From contig CAMCRZ010000001.1 of NCBI GenBank assembly GCA_945877425.1, positions 1 to 64,000 on the forward strand: 64,000 nucleotides of DNA, in the 5' to 3' direction. Shown in pieces: positions 1 to 9,074 of this stretch; position 1 is the first letter of the stretch; each line of letters begins with the position of its first letter. The notes under the pieces were generated by a model. It ran no database searches. It was not told where the DNA came from and saw only the letters and a program-made list of their open reading frames with translations. Made by a program: the position numbers and the translations under genes. This DNA is from an uncultured Treponema sp. (GTDB lineage: Bacteria > Spirochaetota > Spirochaetia > Treponematales > Treponemataceae).

Positions 1-40
1 TGACGCAGGCTGCGCCACTCGCCTACTCCATTTGCTAAGA

Positions 41-1390
41 TTATTCTGTAGGGCGTTTCTTAAGTTTCTTTGATTTAACTACAGCCTGTCCTTCTCCTAC
101 GCTTTGTTCCATCATAGCTCTTACTTTTAGCGGTAAACCGAACAGTGTTATGAATCCCTGGGCGTCTTTGTGGTCGTAGAGTTCGCCTGTTGTGAAAGAA
201 GCAATGCTTTCGTTGTAGAGGCTGTATGGTGAATAGCTTCCTGCTCCACGGATTGAACCTTTATAAAGCTTAAGATTTACCCATCCTGTAACAGTTTCTT
301 CTGTCTTATCAACAAAAGCCATGCATGAATCAAATAATGTAGTAAACCACTTGCCGTCGTAAATAAGTTCTGCAACTTTTATGGAAAGCTGCTGCTTGTA
401 ATGATAAGTGTCTCTGTCAAGGCAAAGATGATCCATCATACGGTGAGCTGCATAAAGAATTGCACCGCCTGGAGTTTCGTATACGCCACGGCTTTTCATA
501 CCTACGCATCTGTTTTCACAAATATCAACAAGACCTACACCGTTTCTTCCGCCGATTTTGTTAAGTTCAGTCATAATCTGCAGGGCACTCATTTTCTTGC
601 CGTTTACAGAAACAGGAATTCCCTTTTCAAAACCAATCTTAACGTATTCTCCGCCTTCTTTTGCTTCTTCAGGAACAGTTGTATTTTTAAGCATATGCTT
701 GTAGTTAGGCTCATTTTCTGTTTTTTCAAGTTCCAGACCTTCATGACTTAAGTGCCAGATATTTTCATCACGGCTGTAAGACTGATCTTTTTTCATAGGA
801 ACTTCAAGTCCACGTTCTTCAAGATATTTAATTTCAGCTTCACGACTGTCCATGTTCCATTTATCATCACGCCATGCAGCAATAACTTTCAAATCAGGAG
901 CAAAAGCCTTAATTGCAAGTTCAAAACGAACCTGATCATTTCCCTTTCCTGTAGCACCGTGACAAATGGCAACTGCCTTTACCTGACGTGCATACTCAAC
1001 AAGAATTTTTCCGATTAAAGGTCTTGCTGTAGAAGTTCCCAAAAGATATTCATCTTCATAAACTGCATTTGCTTTTAAAGCAGGCCAGATGTATTCAGAA
1101 ATATATTCTTCCCTTGCATCAACTACATAGCACTCAGAAGCACCTGTTTTTAAAGCACGGGATTTAATTGCCTTCCAGTCATCGCCCTGACCAACATCAA
1201 TACATACAGCAATAACGTCATAGTCATAATTTTCCTTTAACCATGGAATGATAACTGTTGTATCAAGACCGCCGGAATAAGCAAGCACAACCTTGTCTTT
1301 TTTAGACTTTTGTGCAGCCTTTGATTTTGAAGCAGCATTAGCTGTTGTTTTAGTTGATTTTGAATCAGATTTTGTAGATTTTACCGCCAT
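41..1390 (-). CDS. argG: Argininosuccinate synthase
   Basis: Joins citrulline and aspartate with ATP to form argininosuccinate, the penultimate step of arginine synthesis, in the cytosol. The ATP pyrophosphatase P-loop AYSGGLDT is visible near residue 38, followed by typical motifs such as GATGKGNDQVRFE, ENRCVGMKSRG and SPYSLY. The protein is 449 aa against roughly 400 for the family. The excess is an N-terminal tail of about 30 residues made mostly of Lys, Ser, Ala and Thr. I start at the ATG at 1390 because AGAGGA lies 5 bases upstream and a good promoter places the transcript start near 1419, which excludes the longer reading. No other arg gene is next to it; pgeF lies upstream on the same strand but has its own 130-base gap. 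Function is secure; the role of the tail is unknown. Confidence 0.96.
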   Translation of the reverse strand: MAVKSTKSDSKSTKTTANAASKSKAAQKSKKDKVVLAYSGGLDTTVIIPWLKENYDYDVIAVCIDVGQGDDWKAIKSRALKTGASECYVVDAREEYISEYIWPALKANAVYEDEYLLGTSTARPLIGKILVEYARQVKAVAICHGATGKGNDQVRFELAIKAFAPDLKVIAAWRDDKWNMDSREAEIKYLEERGLEVPMKKDQSYSRDENIWHLSHEGLELEKTENEPNYKHMLKNTTVPEEAKEGGEYVKIGFEKGIPVSVNGKKMSALQIMTELNKIGGRNGVGLVDICENRCVGMKSRGVYETPGGAILYAAHRMMDHLCLDRDTYHYKQQLSIKVAELIYDGKWFTTLFDSCMAFVDKTEETVTGWVNLKLYKGSIRGAGSYSPYSLYNESIASFTTGELYDHKDAQGFITLFGLPLKVRAMMEQSVGEGQAVVKSKKLKKRPTE

Positions 1391-1425
1391 AAAAATCCTC
1401 TTATAAAATGTAATTTTATGCAATT

Positions 1426-1454
1426 ATTATAAATATTTATTCATTTTCTTGCAA
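1426..1454 (-). promoter_or_regulatory. Promoter of argG
   Basis: On the minus strand TTGCAA (1449-1454) and TATAAT (1426-1431) are separated by exactly 17 bases, a near-consensus sigma-70 promoter. The transcript would start near 1419, giving a leader of about 30 bases. The spacer contains TGAATAAATATTTAT, which partly resembles an ARG box (TGAAT then an imperfect inverted copy), so ArgR control is conceivable but unproven. Confidence 0.65.
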
Positions 1455-1520
1455 TAGATTTTGACATTAGTTTGATTTTTATCAGTTACAGCTTTTACTT
1501 ACGCACTTTTAAGGCATTTT

Positions 1521-2309
1521 CTACTGCAGTTCGCATCTTACAAATGCAGCCTGAACTGTCATAAAGCGGCTTTTTTCTTCAGGAGAAATTTCTTTGCCCA
1601 GAAACATTGTTTCTCTCCGGCTTGAACCGAATTTTTCACCAGGAAAGCAGCAGGTACATTCATTTCTTACAATAATATTTTCTTCTGGAACGCCGCATTT
1701 TTTTAAAACAGCAAGATTTGCCTTTTCAAGAGAAAGTGCATAGGGAAAATTCTTGTCTTTCGGATTTTCAATTAACCAGGTACATTCAGCAGTAAAGTTT
1801 TCTCTAAAGTATTTATAACGCTCATAATCAACGTTGTAGCAGCAGCTTTTTATGTGAGGCCCTAAAACAACTTTAAAGTCTGAATTTTTTGTACCGTACT
1901 TTTTTTCAGAAAGTTCAAGTGCATTCTGTACAATGCCTGTACCTTTCCAGCCTGAATGAAGCACACCAAAAACACCTTTCCTGCTTTCATAAAGGTAAAC
2001 CGGCATGCAGTCAGCAACTGTAACTACTGGAATTATTGATTTATTTACAGTGATTATTCCGTCACCTTTAAGATTTTCAGTTTCATTTTCATTTTCTACG
2101 GCAAATACTTTTTTTGAATGACACAGCTCAATTTGGCAGATTTTATGTTTTTCACCTGCAAGCTTTTTAAGAAAAAACTGCCTGTTTTCGTTAATTTCAT
2201 TCCATCTGAACCGCATGGAACCGTGGGCTTTTACAGACATTCCCCAAATTACGCTGCCGTCTTCTGAAGGAAAATTGCCGCCTAAAACTTTTTCATCAAA
2301 AAAAGCCAT
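1521..2309 (-). CDS. pgeF: PgeF/YfiH laccase-domain protein
   Basis: Member of the YfiH/PgeF multicopper-like family, known as a purine nucleoside phosphorylase/adenosine deaminase and, in E. coli, as a peptidoglycan-editing factor. The 262 aa fit the family. The zinc-site elements are visible: VLHSGWKGT, the GPHIKSCCYNV stretch, and RNECTCCFPGE near the C-terminus. I start at the ATG at 2309, where AGGTGA sits 4 bases upstream; that same TGA is the stop codon of the upstream gene, so the two are translationally coupled. Upstream ATGs at 2330 and 2342 lack a ribosome site. The substrate in this organism cannot be read from sequence. Confidence 0.88.
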   Translation of the reverse strand: MAFFDEKVLGGNFPSEDGSVIWGMSVKAHGSMRFRWNEINENRQFFLKKLAGEKHKICQIELCHSKKVFAVENENETENLKGDGIITVNKSIIPVVTVADCMPVYLYESRKGVFGVLHSGWKGTGIVQNALELSEKKYGTKNSDFKVVLGPHIKSCCYNVDYERYKYFRENFTAECTWLIENPKDKNFPYALSLEKANLAVLKKCGVPEENIIVRNECTCCFPGEKFGSSRRETMFLGKEISPEEKSRFMTVQAAFVRCELQ

Positions 2310-2313
2310 AAAA

Positions 2314-4014
2314 TCACCTGCTGCTTTCATCAAGACCTTCAATTTCCTGAAGGATTTCGTAACTGTGCTCTATTGCCGCATAAGCCTTTATAAGTTTTTC
2401 CCTGAAGCTGTTGTTTTCCCTGCCCTTGATTTTGCTTAGATTATTAAGGGTTCCGTAATAATTGTTTACGTTTCCTGCAACTATGGCACCAAGCGTATTT
2501 ATGAAAATGCGGCAGACTTTTCCTGCTGTATCAACTAAAGTCAGAGTCTGTTTTTCGATCTCGTCAATAATAAGGTTTGTTTTTTCAGCAATAGAACGCT
2601 TTTTTAACTGTGCTTCTTCACATTTTTTGAAAAAAACTCCGTATTCACCGCCTTCAGTTAAAAGCTGGCAGAGAAAGTCCAGATTTTCATTCCCTACACT
2701 GATGAAATTCATTCCGTCGGTGTATTCCTTAAGATTTTCCTTAATGGAAAAATCACCTTCAAGCATAACGGCATTAAGTACATCGTAATGTTTTTGAATT
2801 TCACGCTTAAAAAAGAAGTATAAAAATCCAAGTGTAAGTTCGTACTTAAACTTTATGCCGCTCCACAGGCGTGTCCATGGTCTGTAAGGGAAAACAGGAA
2901 GTTCTGAAGTTTCAAAATAAGAGCGCATTTTTATTTTAAGACGATGCTTTTTGTAGTCAGCAAGATAGCAGTTCCACTTCTGGTCAAAATTTGCCTTCCA
3001 CTGATTTTTAAGCTTAACAAACCAGTCTTCTCCGTTGCCGAAAATTCCACACTCATAAAGTGAATTGTCATAAACAACTTTTGCAAGTTCGTTTACAGGA
3101 ACAGTTGCACAAAAAGTAGAAACAACATTCAGCTGGTTTATTGAATTTGCCATATATGATGCAAAATCGCTGTCTGCATGTTCAATATTTCTGCCTGCAA
3201 GAATCTGTTCGTTAAAGTCAAAAAGTGCCTTCAAACATTCTTCGTTGGGAAAATTGCAGGAATTCAAGACTTTTGAAAAATCAGAAAAATCACTTCTTGC
3301 AAGGGAAAAAACACATTCCTTACTTTCGCTGTTTTTTGTAAAATTTGAAACAAGCTGTTCTAAAGGTAGATGACAGAATGCCGAAAGCCATTGAATGCAG
3401 CGGACCATTGAATACATGACAGCCCTTTTGTCTTTAGGAATAGCGTCAACTGCAGCATCAAGTTTTTGAATGAGGGAAGCCCTTGTTTCTGTAGAAATGT
3501 TTTTAGTAAAGGGAAACTGATACGGATCGCAGCTTGCATTTATTTTGTCTGTATACTCAGGGATTATAACGTTGCAAAGTGTAATGTAAAAGGAACCTTG
3601 TGACGAATTGTATGAATCAATGTAGTTAAGGAAAAAATCCTGCACGTTTATAAGCTGATTTATTCTTTCGTAAAATTCGTTCAGAAGGACGCCGTGCCTG
3701 TAGTCAATCAATCCGGGAAAATTCCGCTCAATGTCGTGAGCAATACGTGCAATCATAGAAGAATTGTAAACATCTTCAACAGGTATATTTAAAAAAGCAG
3801 ACTTAAGTTTAATCCAAAGGCGAATTAAAAAAGACTCCTGATGGAAGCGCACTGAAAGTATTTCCTTTAAGCTTTCTGTTTCACGTTTTGAAGCTGCAGC
3901 AGGTTCTTTTTTAGAAGTTTTTTTCATTTTTGAAAGCATGATTTGCCGCTCTTCATCAGAAATTCCGGAAACCATTCTGTCAAAGTTCGATAACTCATCA
4001 TCCTGATATGTCAT
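2314..4014 (-). CDS. Large conserved unknown protein (DUF5312-like?)
   Basis: A 566 aa cytoplasmic protein with no signal peptide and no enzyme motif that I can recognise. The start FDRMVSGISDEERQIML and the overall length recall a Treponema-restricted family that I remember as DUF5312; this is from memory and uncertain. The middle contains aromatic-rich stretches (near residues 390-420, FPYRPWTRLWSGIKF and GFLYFFFKR) that could be membrane-associated but are not clear membrane spans. The ATG at 4014 has no Shine-Dalgarno; instead a promoter with its -10 box ending six bases before the ATG suggests a leaderless transcript. Its stop codon lies inside the ribosome site of pgeF, so the two form an operon. 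Gene is real; function unknown. Confidence 0.8.
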   Translation of the reverse strand: MTYQDDELSNFDRMVSGISDEERQIMLSKMKKTSKKEPAAASKRETESLKEILSVRFHQESFLIRLWIKLKSAFLNIPVEDVYNSSMIARIAHDIERNFPGLIDYRHGVLLNEFYERINQLINVQDFFLNYIDSYNSSQGSFYITLCNVIIPEYTDKINASCDPYQFPFTKNISTETRASLIQKLDAAVDAIPKDKRAVMYSMVRCIQWLSAFCHLPLEQLVSNFTKNSESKECVFSLARSDFSDFSKVLNSCNFPNEECLKALFDFNEQILAGRNIEHADSDFASYMANSINQLNVVSTFCATVPVNELAKVVYDNSLYECGIFGNGEDWFVKLKNQWKANFDQKWNCYLADYKKHRLKIKMRSYFETSELPVFPYRPWTRLWSGIKFKYELTLGFLYFFFKREIQKHYDVLNAVMLEGDFSIKENLKEYTDGMNFISVGNENLDFLCQLLTEGGEYGVFFKKCEEAQLKKRSIAEKTNLIIDEIEKQTLTLVDTAGKVCRIFINTLGAIVAGNVNNYYGTLNNLSKIKGRENNSFREKLIKAYAAIEHSYEILQEIEGLDESSR

Positions 4015-4020
4015 TTTTTA

Positions 4021-4049
4021 ATATTAGGTTATAAGAAAAGAATTGTAAA
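4021..4049 (-). promoter_or_regulatory. Promoter giving a leaderless mRNA (gene at 4014)
   Basis: TTTACA (4044-4049), 17-base spacer, TAATAT (4021-4026), then only six bases before the ATG at 4014. Initiation 6-7 bases after the -10 box would begin the mRNA at or next to the start codon. No Shine-Dalgarno is present. The same geometry recurs at 39007 and 60205. Confidence 0.55.
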
Positions 4050-4093
4050 GTGATTTTGTAAAGTCTTTTTCAGTTTCAAATGTGACAAAAAAA

Positions 4094-4166
4094 CGGTCCC
4101 TACGGGAATCGAACCCGTCTTTCAACCTTGAGAGGGTCGCGAACTAAACCGATATTCGAAGGGACC
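4094..4166 (-). tRNA. tRNA-Glu (CTC)
   Basis: Folds as a full cloverleaf on the minus strand. The acceptor stem GGTCCCT pairs with AGGGACC, the T arm is ACGGG-TTCGATT-CCCGT, and the anticodon stem CGACC/GGTTG holds the loop CTCTCAA, giving anticodon CTC for GAG codons. The discriminator base is G, as usual for glutamate. CCA is not encoded; the next bases are a short T run that may end transcription. It lies 36 bases after tRNA-Gln, with a terminator-like hairpin between them. Confidence 0.93.
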
Positions 4167-4170
4167 AAAC

Positions 4171-4198
4171 AAAAAAAGCTGACCATTACAGCCAGCTT
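4171..4198 (-). terminator. Hairpin with T run between tRNA-Gln and tRNA-Glu
   Basis: On the minus strand AAGCTG...CAGCTT (six pairs, extendable by G-U and C-G) closes a short loop and is followed by seven T. It looks like an intrinsic terminator, but it sits between two tRNA genes with no room for a new promoter. It may therefore be a partial terminator or a processing signal. Confidence 0.65.
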
Positions 4199-4202
4199 CA
4201 AG

Positions 4203-4273
4203 TTCCCCAAGGAGGATTCGAACCCCCACAATCAGAACCAGAATCTGAGGTGCTACCATTACACAATCGGGGA
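4203..4273 (-). tRNA. tRNA-Gln (CTG)
   Basis: Cloverleaf on the minus strand. The acceptor TCCCCGA pairs with TTGGGGA (one G-U), and the discriminator is A. The D arm is GTG...CAC with GGTA in the loop. The anticodon stem TCAGA/TCTGA encloses TTCTGGT, giving anticodon CTG for CAG codons. The T arm contains GGTTCGAATCC. No encoded CCA. A promoter lies just upstream. Confidence 0.93.
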
Positions 4274-4288
4274 ATGCAATGTGAAAAA

Positions 4289-4317
4289 AATATATTATTT
4301 TATAAAAAAAAAGTCAA
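4289..4317 (-). promoter_or_regulatory. Promoter of tRNA-Gln
   Basis: TTGACT (4312-4317), a 17-base T-rich spacer, TATATT (4289-4294). The predicted start near 4282 is nine bases before the mature tRNA-Gln. The strong -35 and the short leader fit a stable-RNA promoter. Confidence 0.6.
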
Positions 4318-4366
4318 GTGCAATTCCTTAATTTCTTTATTTTTTTTTCTGATGCACTGTAATTTT

Positions 4367-4864
4367 TTAAAAATAAAACCTTACGCCTGAAGAAAAAGGA
4401 ACTTTTACAATTCCTTCTAAACTGCTTAAGCCAAACAAACCGCCGCCTTCTGCAGCTGCCGTAAAGACCCATTCCGTATTATATGAAATAAAATAATTAA
4501 GTCCCAAAGAAAAGCAAACCATTGCAAGAAATTTTTCTTTTTCAACTCCTAAAACAAAACCTGGTCCGTAAAAATAATGAAGGGCACTGTTTTTAAACAC
4601 AGGATTTGCTATCCAGTAATCAGTTTTTAAGCCGAAAGACTGAATGCCTTTTTTATCAAAGGAAAAATCAAGTGCAAAGAGAAAAGGAAACGTTTCTTTT
4701 TTAAAATCAATTCCTGCCGTAAAACGAAAATCGTAATCAGACAAATCTTCTTCAGAAAAAGAATTTTCCACTCCAACTTTAAAACCTGCAGCCTTTCCGT
4801 TTGCAAAAGCAAAAGTTTTAAATGTTAAAATCAGCATTAAAAAGACTGCAAGTTTACACTTCAT
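4367..4864 (-). CDS. Small outer-membrane beta-barrel-like protein
   Basis: A 165 aa exported protein of unknown function. A signal peptide is clear ([21 protein letters not shown], cleavage probably after AFA). The rest alternates polar and hydrophobic residues in short strands (DYDFRFTAGIDF, FPFLFALDFSF, WVFTAAAEGGGLFG) and ends in an aromatic residue, RFYF, as outer-membrane beta-barrels do. The ATG at 4864 overlaps the clpB stop in an ATGA, with GGGAG upstream, so it is coupled to clpB. A longer in-frame reading to 4909 would lie inside clpB and has no signal peptide at its end. Barrel fold is an inference; could also be a soluble periplasmic beta protein. Confidence 0.75.
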   Translation of the reverse strand: MKCKLAVFLMLILTFKTFAFANGKAAGFKVGVENSFSEEDLSDYDFRFTAGIDFKKETFPFLFALDFSFDKKGIQSFGLKTDYWIANPVFKNSALHYFYGPGFVLGVEKEKFLAMVCFSLGLNYFISYNTEWVFTAAAEGGGLFGLSSLEGIVKVPFSSGVRFYF

Positions 4865-7464
4865 ATCTGCTCCCTTGTAAAATATAATTGAGAACTGTCT
4901 TTTACGCAAACCTTTACCGTTGAATTTTCACTGAATTTTCCCAAAAGCAATTCCCTTGCAAGAGGATTTTCCACATAAGACTGAACTGCCCTTTTTACAG
5001 GACGTGCTCCGAAAACAGGATCGTAACCTTTTTCACTAAGGAAATCCAAAGCTTCCTGAGTAAATTCCAGCTTTATCCTTTTTTCAGCAAGCCTTTCTGC
5101 AAGACGGTTAAGCTGGAGGGAAACAATTTTTGAAACTGCATCTTTTCCCAGCGTATTAAACATAACGATTTCATCAATTCTGTTAAGAAATTCTGGCCGA
5201 AAATGCTGCTTTAGCAAACCGCTGATTTTTTCCTTAATTCCGTTCATGTCATTTTTTTCTGCTGCATCAAGAATCAAGTCTGAACCGATATTGCTCGTTA
5301 AAATGATAATTGTATTTTTAAAATCTACAACCCTTCCCTGTCCGTCTGTAAGCCTTCCGTCGTCCAAAACCTGAAGAAGAACATTAAACACATCAGGATG
5401 AGCCTTTTCTATTTCATCAAAAAGAATTACGCTGTAAGGTCGCCTTCTTACTGCTTCCGTAAGCTGACCTCCTTCATCATAACCCACGTATCCCGGTGGT
5501 GCACCAATAAGGCGGGTAACGCTGAACTTTTCCATATATTCGCTCATATCAATTCTTGTAAGGGCTTTTTCATCATTAAAGAGAAAGTCTGCCAGTGTTT
5601 TTGCAAGTTCAGTTTTTCCTACACCTGTTGGTCCTATAAACATAAAGCTTCCTAAAGGACGGTTAGGATCATTAAGTCCGGCTCTGTTACGGCGGATTGC
5701 ATCTGAAACTGCTTCTACAGCTTCATTCTGCCCTACAACCCTATTGTGAAGGACGTTTTCCAGTTCAATGTACTTCTGCTTTTCACTTTCCATCATTTTA
5801 GCAACAGGAATGCCAGTCCAGTTGCTTACAATACGTGCAATGTCTTCTTCTGTAACTTCCTTTTTTAAAAGACTGCGCCGTTCTTCGCTCATGGAATTTT
5901 CGTCACCGTTGTTTTCACTGGATTGGGCAAGAAGCTTTTCTAATTCAGGAATAGTTGAATACTTTAATTCTGCGGCTTTTGCAAGATTTCCTTCACGTGT
6001 GTACTTTTCTTCATCAAAACGGGCTTTTTCCAGATCTTCCTTGATTTTACGGCTGCCTTCAATCAATCGCTTTTCATTCTGCCACTGAAGTTTCATTGCA
6101 TCTCTTGAAGCAGTAAGTTCGGCAAGTTCCTTTTCAAGTTTCAAAAGACGCTCTTTACTTGCTTCATCAGTTTCCTTTACAAGAGACTGCTTTTCTATGG
6201 CAAGCTGCAGGATTTTACGTTCAGCTTTATCAAGTTCCACAGGCTGACTTTCTATTTCCATTTTTAAACGGCTGGCAGCTTCATCAACTAAATCTATGGC
6301 TTTGTCAGGCAGAAATCTGTTTGTAATGTAACGGTTGCTTAAAACAGCAGCTGCAACTAGTGCTTCGTCATTTAATTTTACGCCGTGATGTATTTCGTAC
6401 TTGTCACGCAAACCGCGAAGAATGGCAATTGTATCTTCAACAGTTGGCTCAAGGCACATAACCTGCTGGAACCTTCGCTCAAGCGCTGCATCTTTTTCAA
6501 TATACTTGCGGTATTCGTTTAAAGTTGTAGCACCAATTACGTGAAGTTCTCCTCTTGCAAGAGCCGGCTTTAAAAGATTGCCTGCATCCATGCTTCCTTC
6601 AGATGCACCTGCGCCTACAATAGTGTGAAGTTCGTCAATAAAAAGAATGATTCTTCCTTCTGATTTTGAAACTTCTGAAATTACGCTTTTAAATCTTTCT
6701 TCAAATTCACCGCGATACTTTGCACCTGCAACTAAAAGTCCAAGATCAAGGGAAAGAAGCCTTTTGTCCTTTAAGCTTTCAGGAACATCACCGCTGGCAA
6801 TACGACGGGCAAGACCTTCAACAATGGCAGTTTTTCCAACTCCAGGTTCACCAATCAAGACAGGATTATTTTTTGTTCTCCGGCTTATAACCTGCATTAC
6901 ACGCCGTATTTCTTCATCACGTCCGATAACAGGATCGATTTTGTCAAGACGAGCTCTTGCCGTAAGGTCAATGCAGTATTTTTCCAGAGTGCGCATTTTG
7001 CTTTCAGGGTCGTTTGAGTCTACAGTCTGATTGCCCCGAACAGCTTTAAGTGATTCAAGAACGGCTTTTCTTACTATTCCATTTTTTTTAAGAAGGCTTC
7101 CTGTCCTGTCATCTGCTTCTGTCATGGCAAGCAAAACGTGTTCTGTTGAAAGAAACTGATCTTTTAGAGCAGACATTTCTTTTTCAGCTTTTGCAAGAAC
7201 AGTCTGGGCAGAAGAGCTTAGGGAAACGTTTGCCTGTCCCCGTACAATTGGATTTGATTTAATAAGATTTTTAAGTTCATCAAGAAGTGAACGAAGGTTC
7301 ACACCAATCCGCTCAACTATAGGAGGAACAATTCCGTCCTGCTGATTTAAAAGTGCGCAAAGTATGTGTTCATTTCCGATTTCAGCATTATCATTTTGAC
7401 GTGCAATTGATGAAGCTTCTTGAATTCCTTCTTGAAGTTTTATAGTCATCTGATCATAATTCAT
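4861..7464 (-). CDS. clpB: ClpB disaggregase
   Basis: Hexameric AAA+ chaperone that threads aggregated proteins through its pore together with DnaK, in the cytosol. The 867 aa match the family. In order: an N-terminal double Clp repeat (about 1-145), first ATPase with Walker A GEPGVGKT (205-212) and Walker B ILFIDELH (273-280), the long coiled-coil middle domain typical of ClpB (about 405-525), second ATPase with GPTGVGKT (611-618) and VILFDEIEK, and the small C-terminal domain. The pore loop KYRGEFEER is present. ATG at 7464 with GGAGG seven bases upstream. No CIRCE element was seen upstream. A small outer-membrane-like gene follows in overlap. Confidence 0.97.
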   Translation of the reverse strand: MNYDQMTIKLQEGIQEASSIARQNDNAEIGNEHILCALLNQQDGIVPPIVERIGVNLRSLLDELKNLIKSNPIVRGQANVSLSSSAQTVLAKAEKEMSALKDQFLSTEHVLLAMTEADDRTGSLLKKNGIVRKAVLESLKAVRGNQTVDSNDPESKMRTLEKYCIDLTARARLDKIDPVIGRDEEIRRVMQVISRRTKNNPVLIGEPGVGKTAIVEGLARRIASGDVPESLKDKRLLSLDLGLLVAGAKYRGEFEERFKSVISEVSKSEGRIILFIDELHTIVGAGASEGSMDAGNLLKPALARGELHVIGATTLNEYRKYIEKDAALERRFQQVMCLEPTVEDTIAILRGLRDKYEIHHGVKLNDEALVAAAVLSNRYITNRFLPDKAIDLVDEAASRLKMEIESQPVELDKAERKILQLAIEKQSLVKETDEASKERLLKLEKELAELTASRDAMKLQWQNEKRLIEGSRKIKEDLEKARFDEEKYTREGNLAKAAELKYSTIPELEKLLAQSSENNGDENSMSEERRSLLKKEVTEEDIARIVSNWTGIPVAKMMESEKQKYIELENVLHNRVVGQNEAVEAVSDAIRRNRAGLNDPNRPLGSFMFIGPTGVGKTELAKTLADFLFNDEKALTRIDMSEYMEKFSVTRLIGAPPGYVGYDEGGQLTEAVRRRPYSVILFDEIEKAHPDVFNVLLQVLDDGRLTDGQGRVVDFKNTIIILTSNIGSDLILDAAEKNDMNGIKEKISGLLKQHFRPEFLNRIDEIVMFNTLGKDAVSKIVSLQLNRLAERLAEKRIKLEFTQEALDFLSEKGYDPVFGARPVKRAVQSYVENPLARELLLGKFSENSTVKVCVKDSSQLYFTREQI

Positions 7465-7496
7465 AAGCAGCCTCCATTTTTACTTTAACTGCTTTT

Positions 7497-7525
7497 AAAA
7501 TAATCACAGATTTTTAAAAAGGCAA
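7497..7525 (-). promoter_or_regulatory. Possible clpB promoter
   Basis: TTGCCT (7520-7525), 17 bases, TATTTT (7497-7502), with about 32 bases to the ATG. Boxes are only moderately good, and no heat-shock operator is visible. Confidence 0.3.
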
Positions 7526-7531
7526 ATTTTT

Positions 7532-8710
7532 TTACGATTCAGGATATTCAATATTTCCGTATTCACAAAGACAGTTTGCAATCTTTACGTCTTCAATAAG
7601 TTCAAGGTTTTTGACGATTTTTTTGTAAATCCGCAGTTCTCCAGTTCCGTTGGCACCGCCTAAAACTTTAAGCACTTTTCTTCCGCCTTCAGGACATTCA
7701 AAATCACGGACGTACACTGCTTTAACAGAAGAAAAAATGTCTACGTCAATAACGTACTTTTTGTTGTGGGCACTTACAGTCCAGTGAAGCTTAACGTCTT
7801 CTTCATTTTCAGGCATTTTCAAAAAGTCATAAGTAACTTCATAGCTTCTGTGCCTGTCTGCATGAAATTGAATTTTCTTGCCTTCAACTTGAACTAAAAC
7901 AGAAAGCTTTTTGTTAAACTCACCCTGCACTGCAAAGCATGAAGAAGATAAATTCATTCCGCTGATGTTGCTTGTAAAATTTGATGAACTTAAGTGAAAG
8001 AATGGATTTACAAAGGCTTTTCCCCAGTTTTTATCAAAGTAACCGAAAGATTTTCCAGGATAGACAGTAAATTCTTCGCCATTAAAGAGGATTCTTCCGC
8101 TAAAAGAAGTTTTTGCGCCGAATGCAGCCCAATGAATGCCTTTGCCTCTGTAGTCAGGTAAAAATCCAATCTGCTTGTCAAACCGCAAGTCCCACATTAT
8201 TTCACCTGCATCACAAAGGTATTCAGGATTTTCCATAAGGAATTCAGGAAGAACTTTTACCCTTCCCTGCGTAAAATCATCAGAAAGAATTGATTCTTTA
8301 AGCTCACCGTTTCCTACGCAAATCAAAAAGTCATTTGTGCCGATGTTTAACTGACTGCAAGGGTAATATGCACTTACATGCCTGCCGTTTTCAGCAAAAA
8401 CTCCTGCCCTTACCATTAAAAAAGAAGGCTGCACGAAAGTCTGGCTTGTAACGCTCTGAGTTGACTGTGTTCCTGCCAAAGCGTACTGCAAATCTGCTGC
8501 TGTTTTTTTAAACCGATTTTTGAAACCTAAAAGACATTCATCCGGTGAAACTGAAGGGTTTACAATATAATATTCTATAAAAAAAGTTTTTTCTTCACCA
8601 GTAACGTTGCTAATTGCATTAGTTACAAGACGCCAGCAATCAAATCCGTTCTTTTTGAGAGAACCCTTTAACATATATTTTTCATTGCGTCTTATTTTTT
8701 TTATTCCCAT
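7532..8710 (-). CDS. Lipocalin-like protein (tocopherol cyclase/CrtC-type?)
   Basis: A 392 aa protein without signal peptide. The pattern suggests the two-part lipocalin-like fold of the tocopherol-cyclase/CrtC/AttH group: an N-terminal stretch with GEEKTFFIEYYIVNP, a middle block with IHWAAFGAKTSF and GKSFGYFDKNWGKAF, and a beta-rich C-terminal half. Such proteins occur in bacteria that make no tocopherol, and their role is unknown. ATG at 8710 has GGTGGA seven bases upstream. It stands alone between a small gene and clpB, both on the same strand. Family assignment is by eye and tentative; an unrelated beta-barrel family is possible. Confidence 0.6.
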   Translation of the reverse strand: MGIKKIRRNEKYMLKGSLKKNGFDCWRLVTNAISNVTGEEKTFFIEYYIVNPSVSPDECLLGFKNRFKKTAADLQYALAGTQSTQSVTSQTFVQPSFLMVRAGVFAENGRHVSAYYPCSQLNIGTNDFLICVGNGELKESILSDDFTQGRVKVLPEFLMENPEYLCDAGEIMWDLRFDKQIGFLPDYRGKGIHWAAFGAKTSFSGRILFNGEEFTVYPGKSFGYFDKNWGKAFVNPFFHLSSSNFTSNISGMNLSSSCFAVQGEFNKKLSVLVQVEGKKIQFHADRHRSYEVTYDFLKMPENEEDVKLHWTVSAHNKKYVIDVDIFSSVKAVYVRDFECPEGGRKVLKVLGGANGTGELRIYKKIVKNLELIEDVKIANCLCEYGNIEYPES

Positions 8711-8782
8711 ATTATATCCACCAATAACAAAAGGATTTTACCTTGTTTGATTATCGGCAGATTTAATATGGCAAATTAGATT

Positions 8783-9001
8783 TTATTTAAACATTTTATT
8801 TAATGCGTCCTGCACCTGTTTTTTTTCTTCAGTAAAATTATCATCAAGGTATTCAAAACAGTTTTGTGCATTTTTCTGAACGTGCTCATACCAGATTGTA
8901 TAAAGTTCAGGCTCAAAACCATCTCCAGGATACGGTGCTCCCTGAACATCAGAAACAAGACCTCTTACAAGTTCAATCAATTCCTTAGTTTTCTTATCCA
9001 T
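8783..9001 (-). CDS. Small acidic protein of unknown function
   Basis: A 72 aa soluble, mostly helical, acidic protein (MDKKTKELIELVRGLVSDVQ...) with aromatic residues in the centre (ELYTIWYEHVQ, FEYLDDNF). No known motif. Start chosen at the ATG at 9001, with GGGAG eight bases upstream; the longer reading from 9019 would begin inside that ribosome site. A loose promoter (TTAACA, 18 bases, TATATT) lies upstream. It may be monocistronic. Confidence 0.65.
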   Translation of the reverse strand: MDKKTKELIELVRGLVSDVQGAPYPGDGFEPELYTIWYEHVQKNAQNCFEYLDDNFTEEKKQVQDALNKMFK

Positions 9002-9074
9002 AAAATACACTCCCATCAATACCTGTAATATATATGTAAATTACTCTGAATGTTAATATAAAAATATGTTTCCA

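Noticed and set aside
401..1018. Plus-strand frames opposite argG
   Set aside because: Shadow frames without ribosome sites, Cys/Phe/His-rich and unlike real proteins.
1400..1460. Confident ArgR operator at argG
   Set aside because: Only one half-site fits well; kept as a remark on the promoter.
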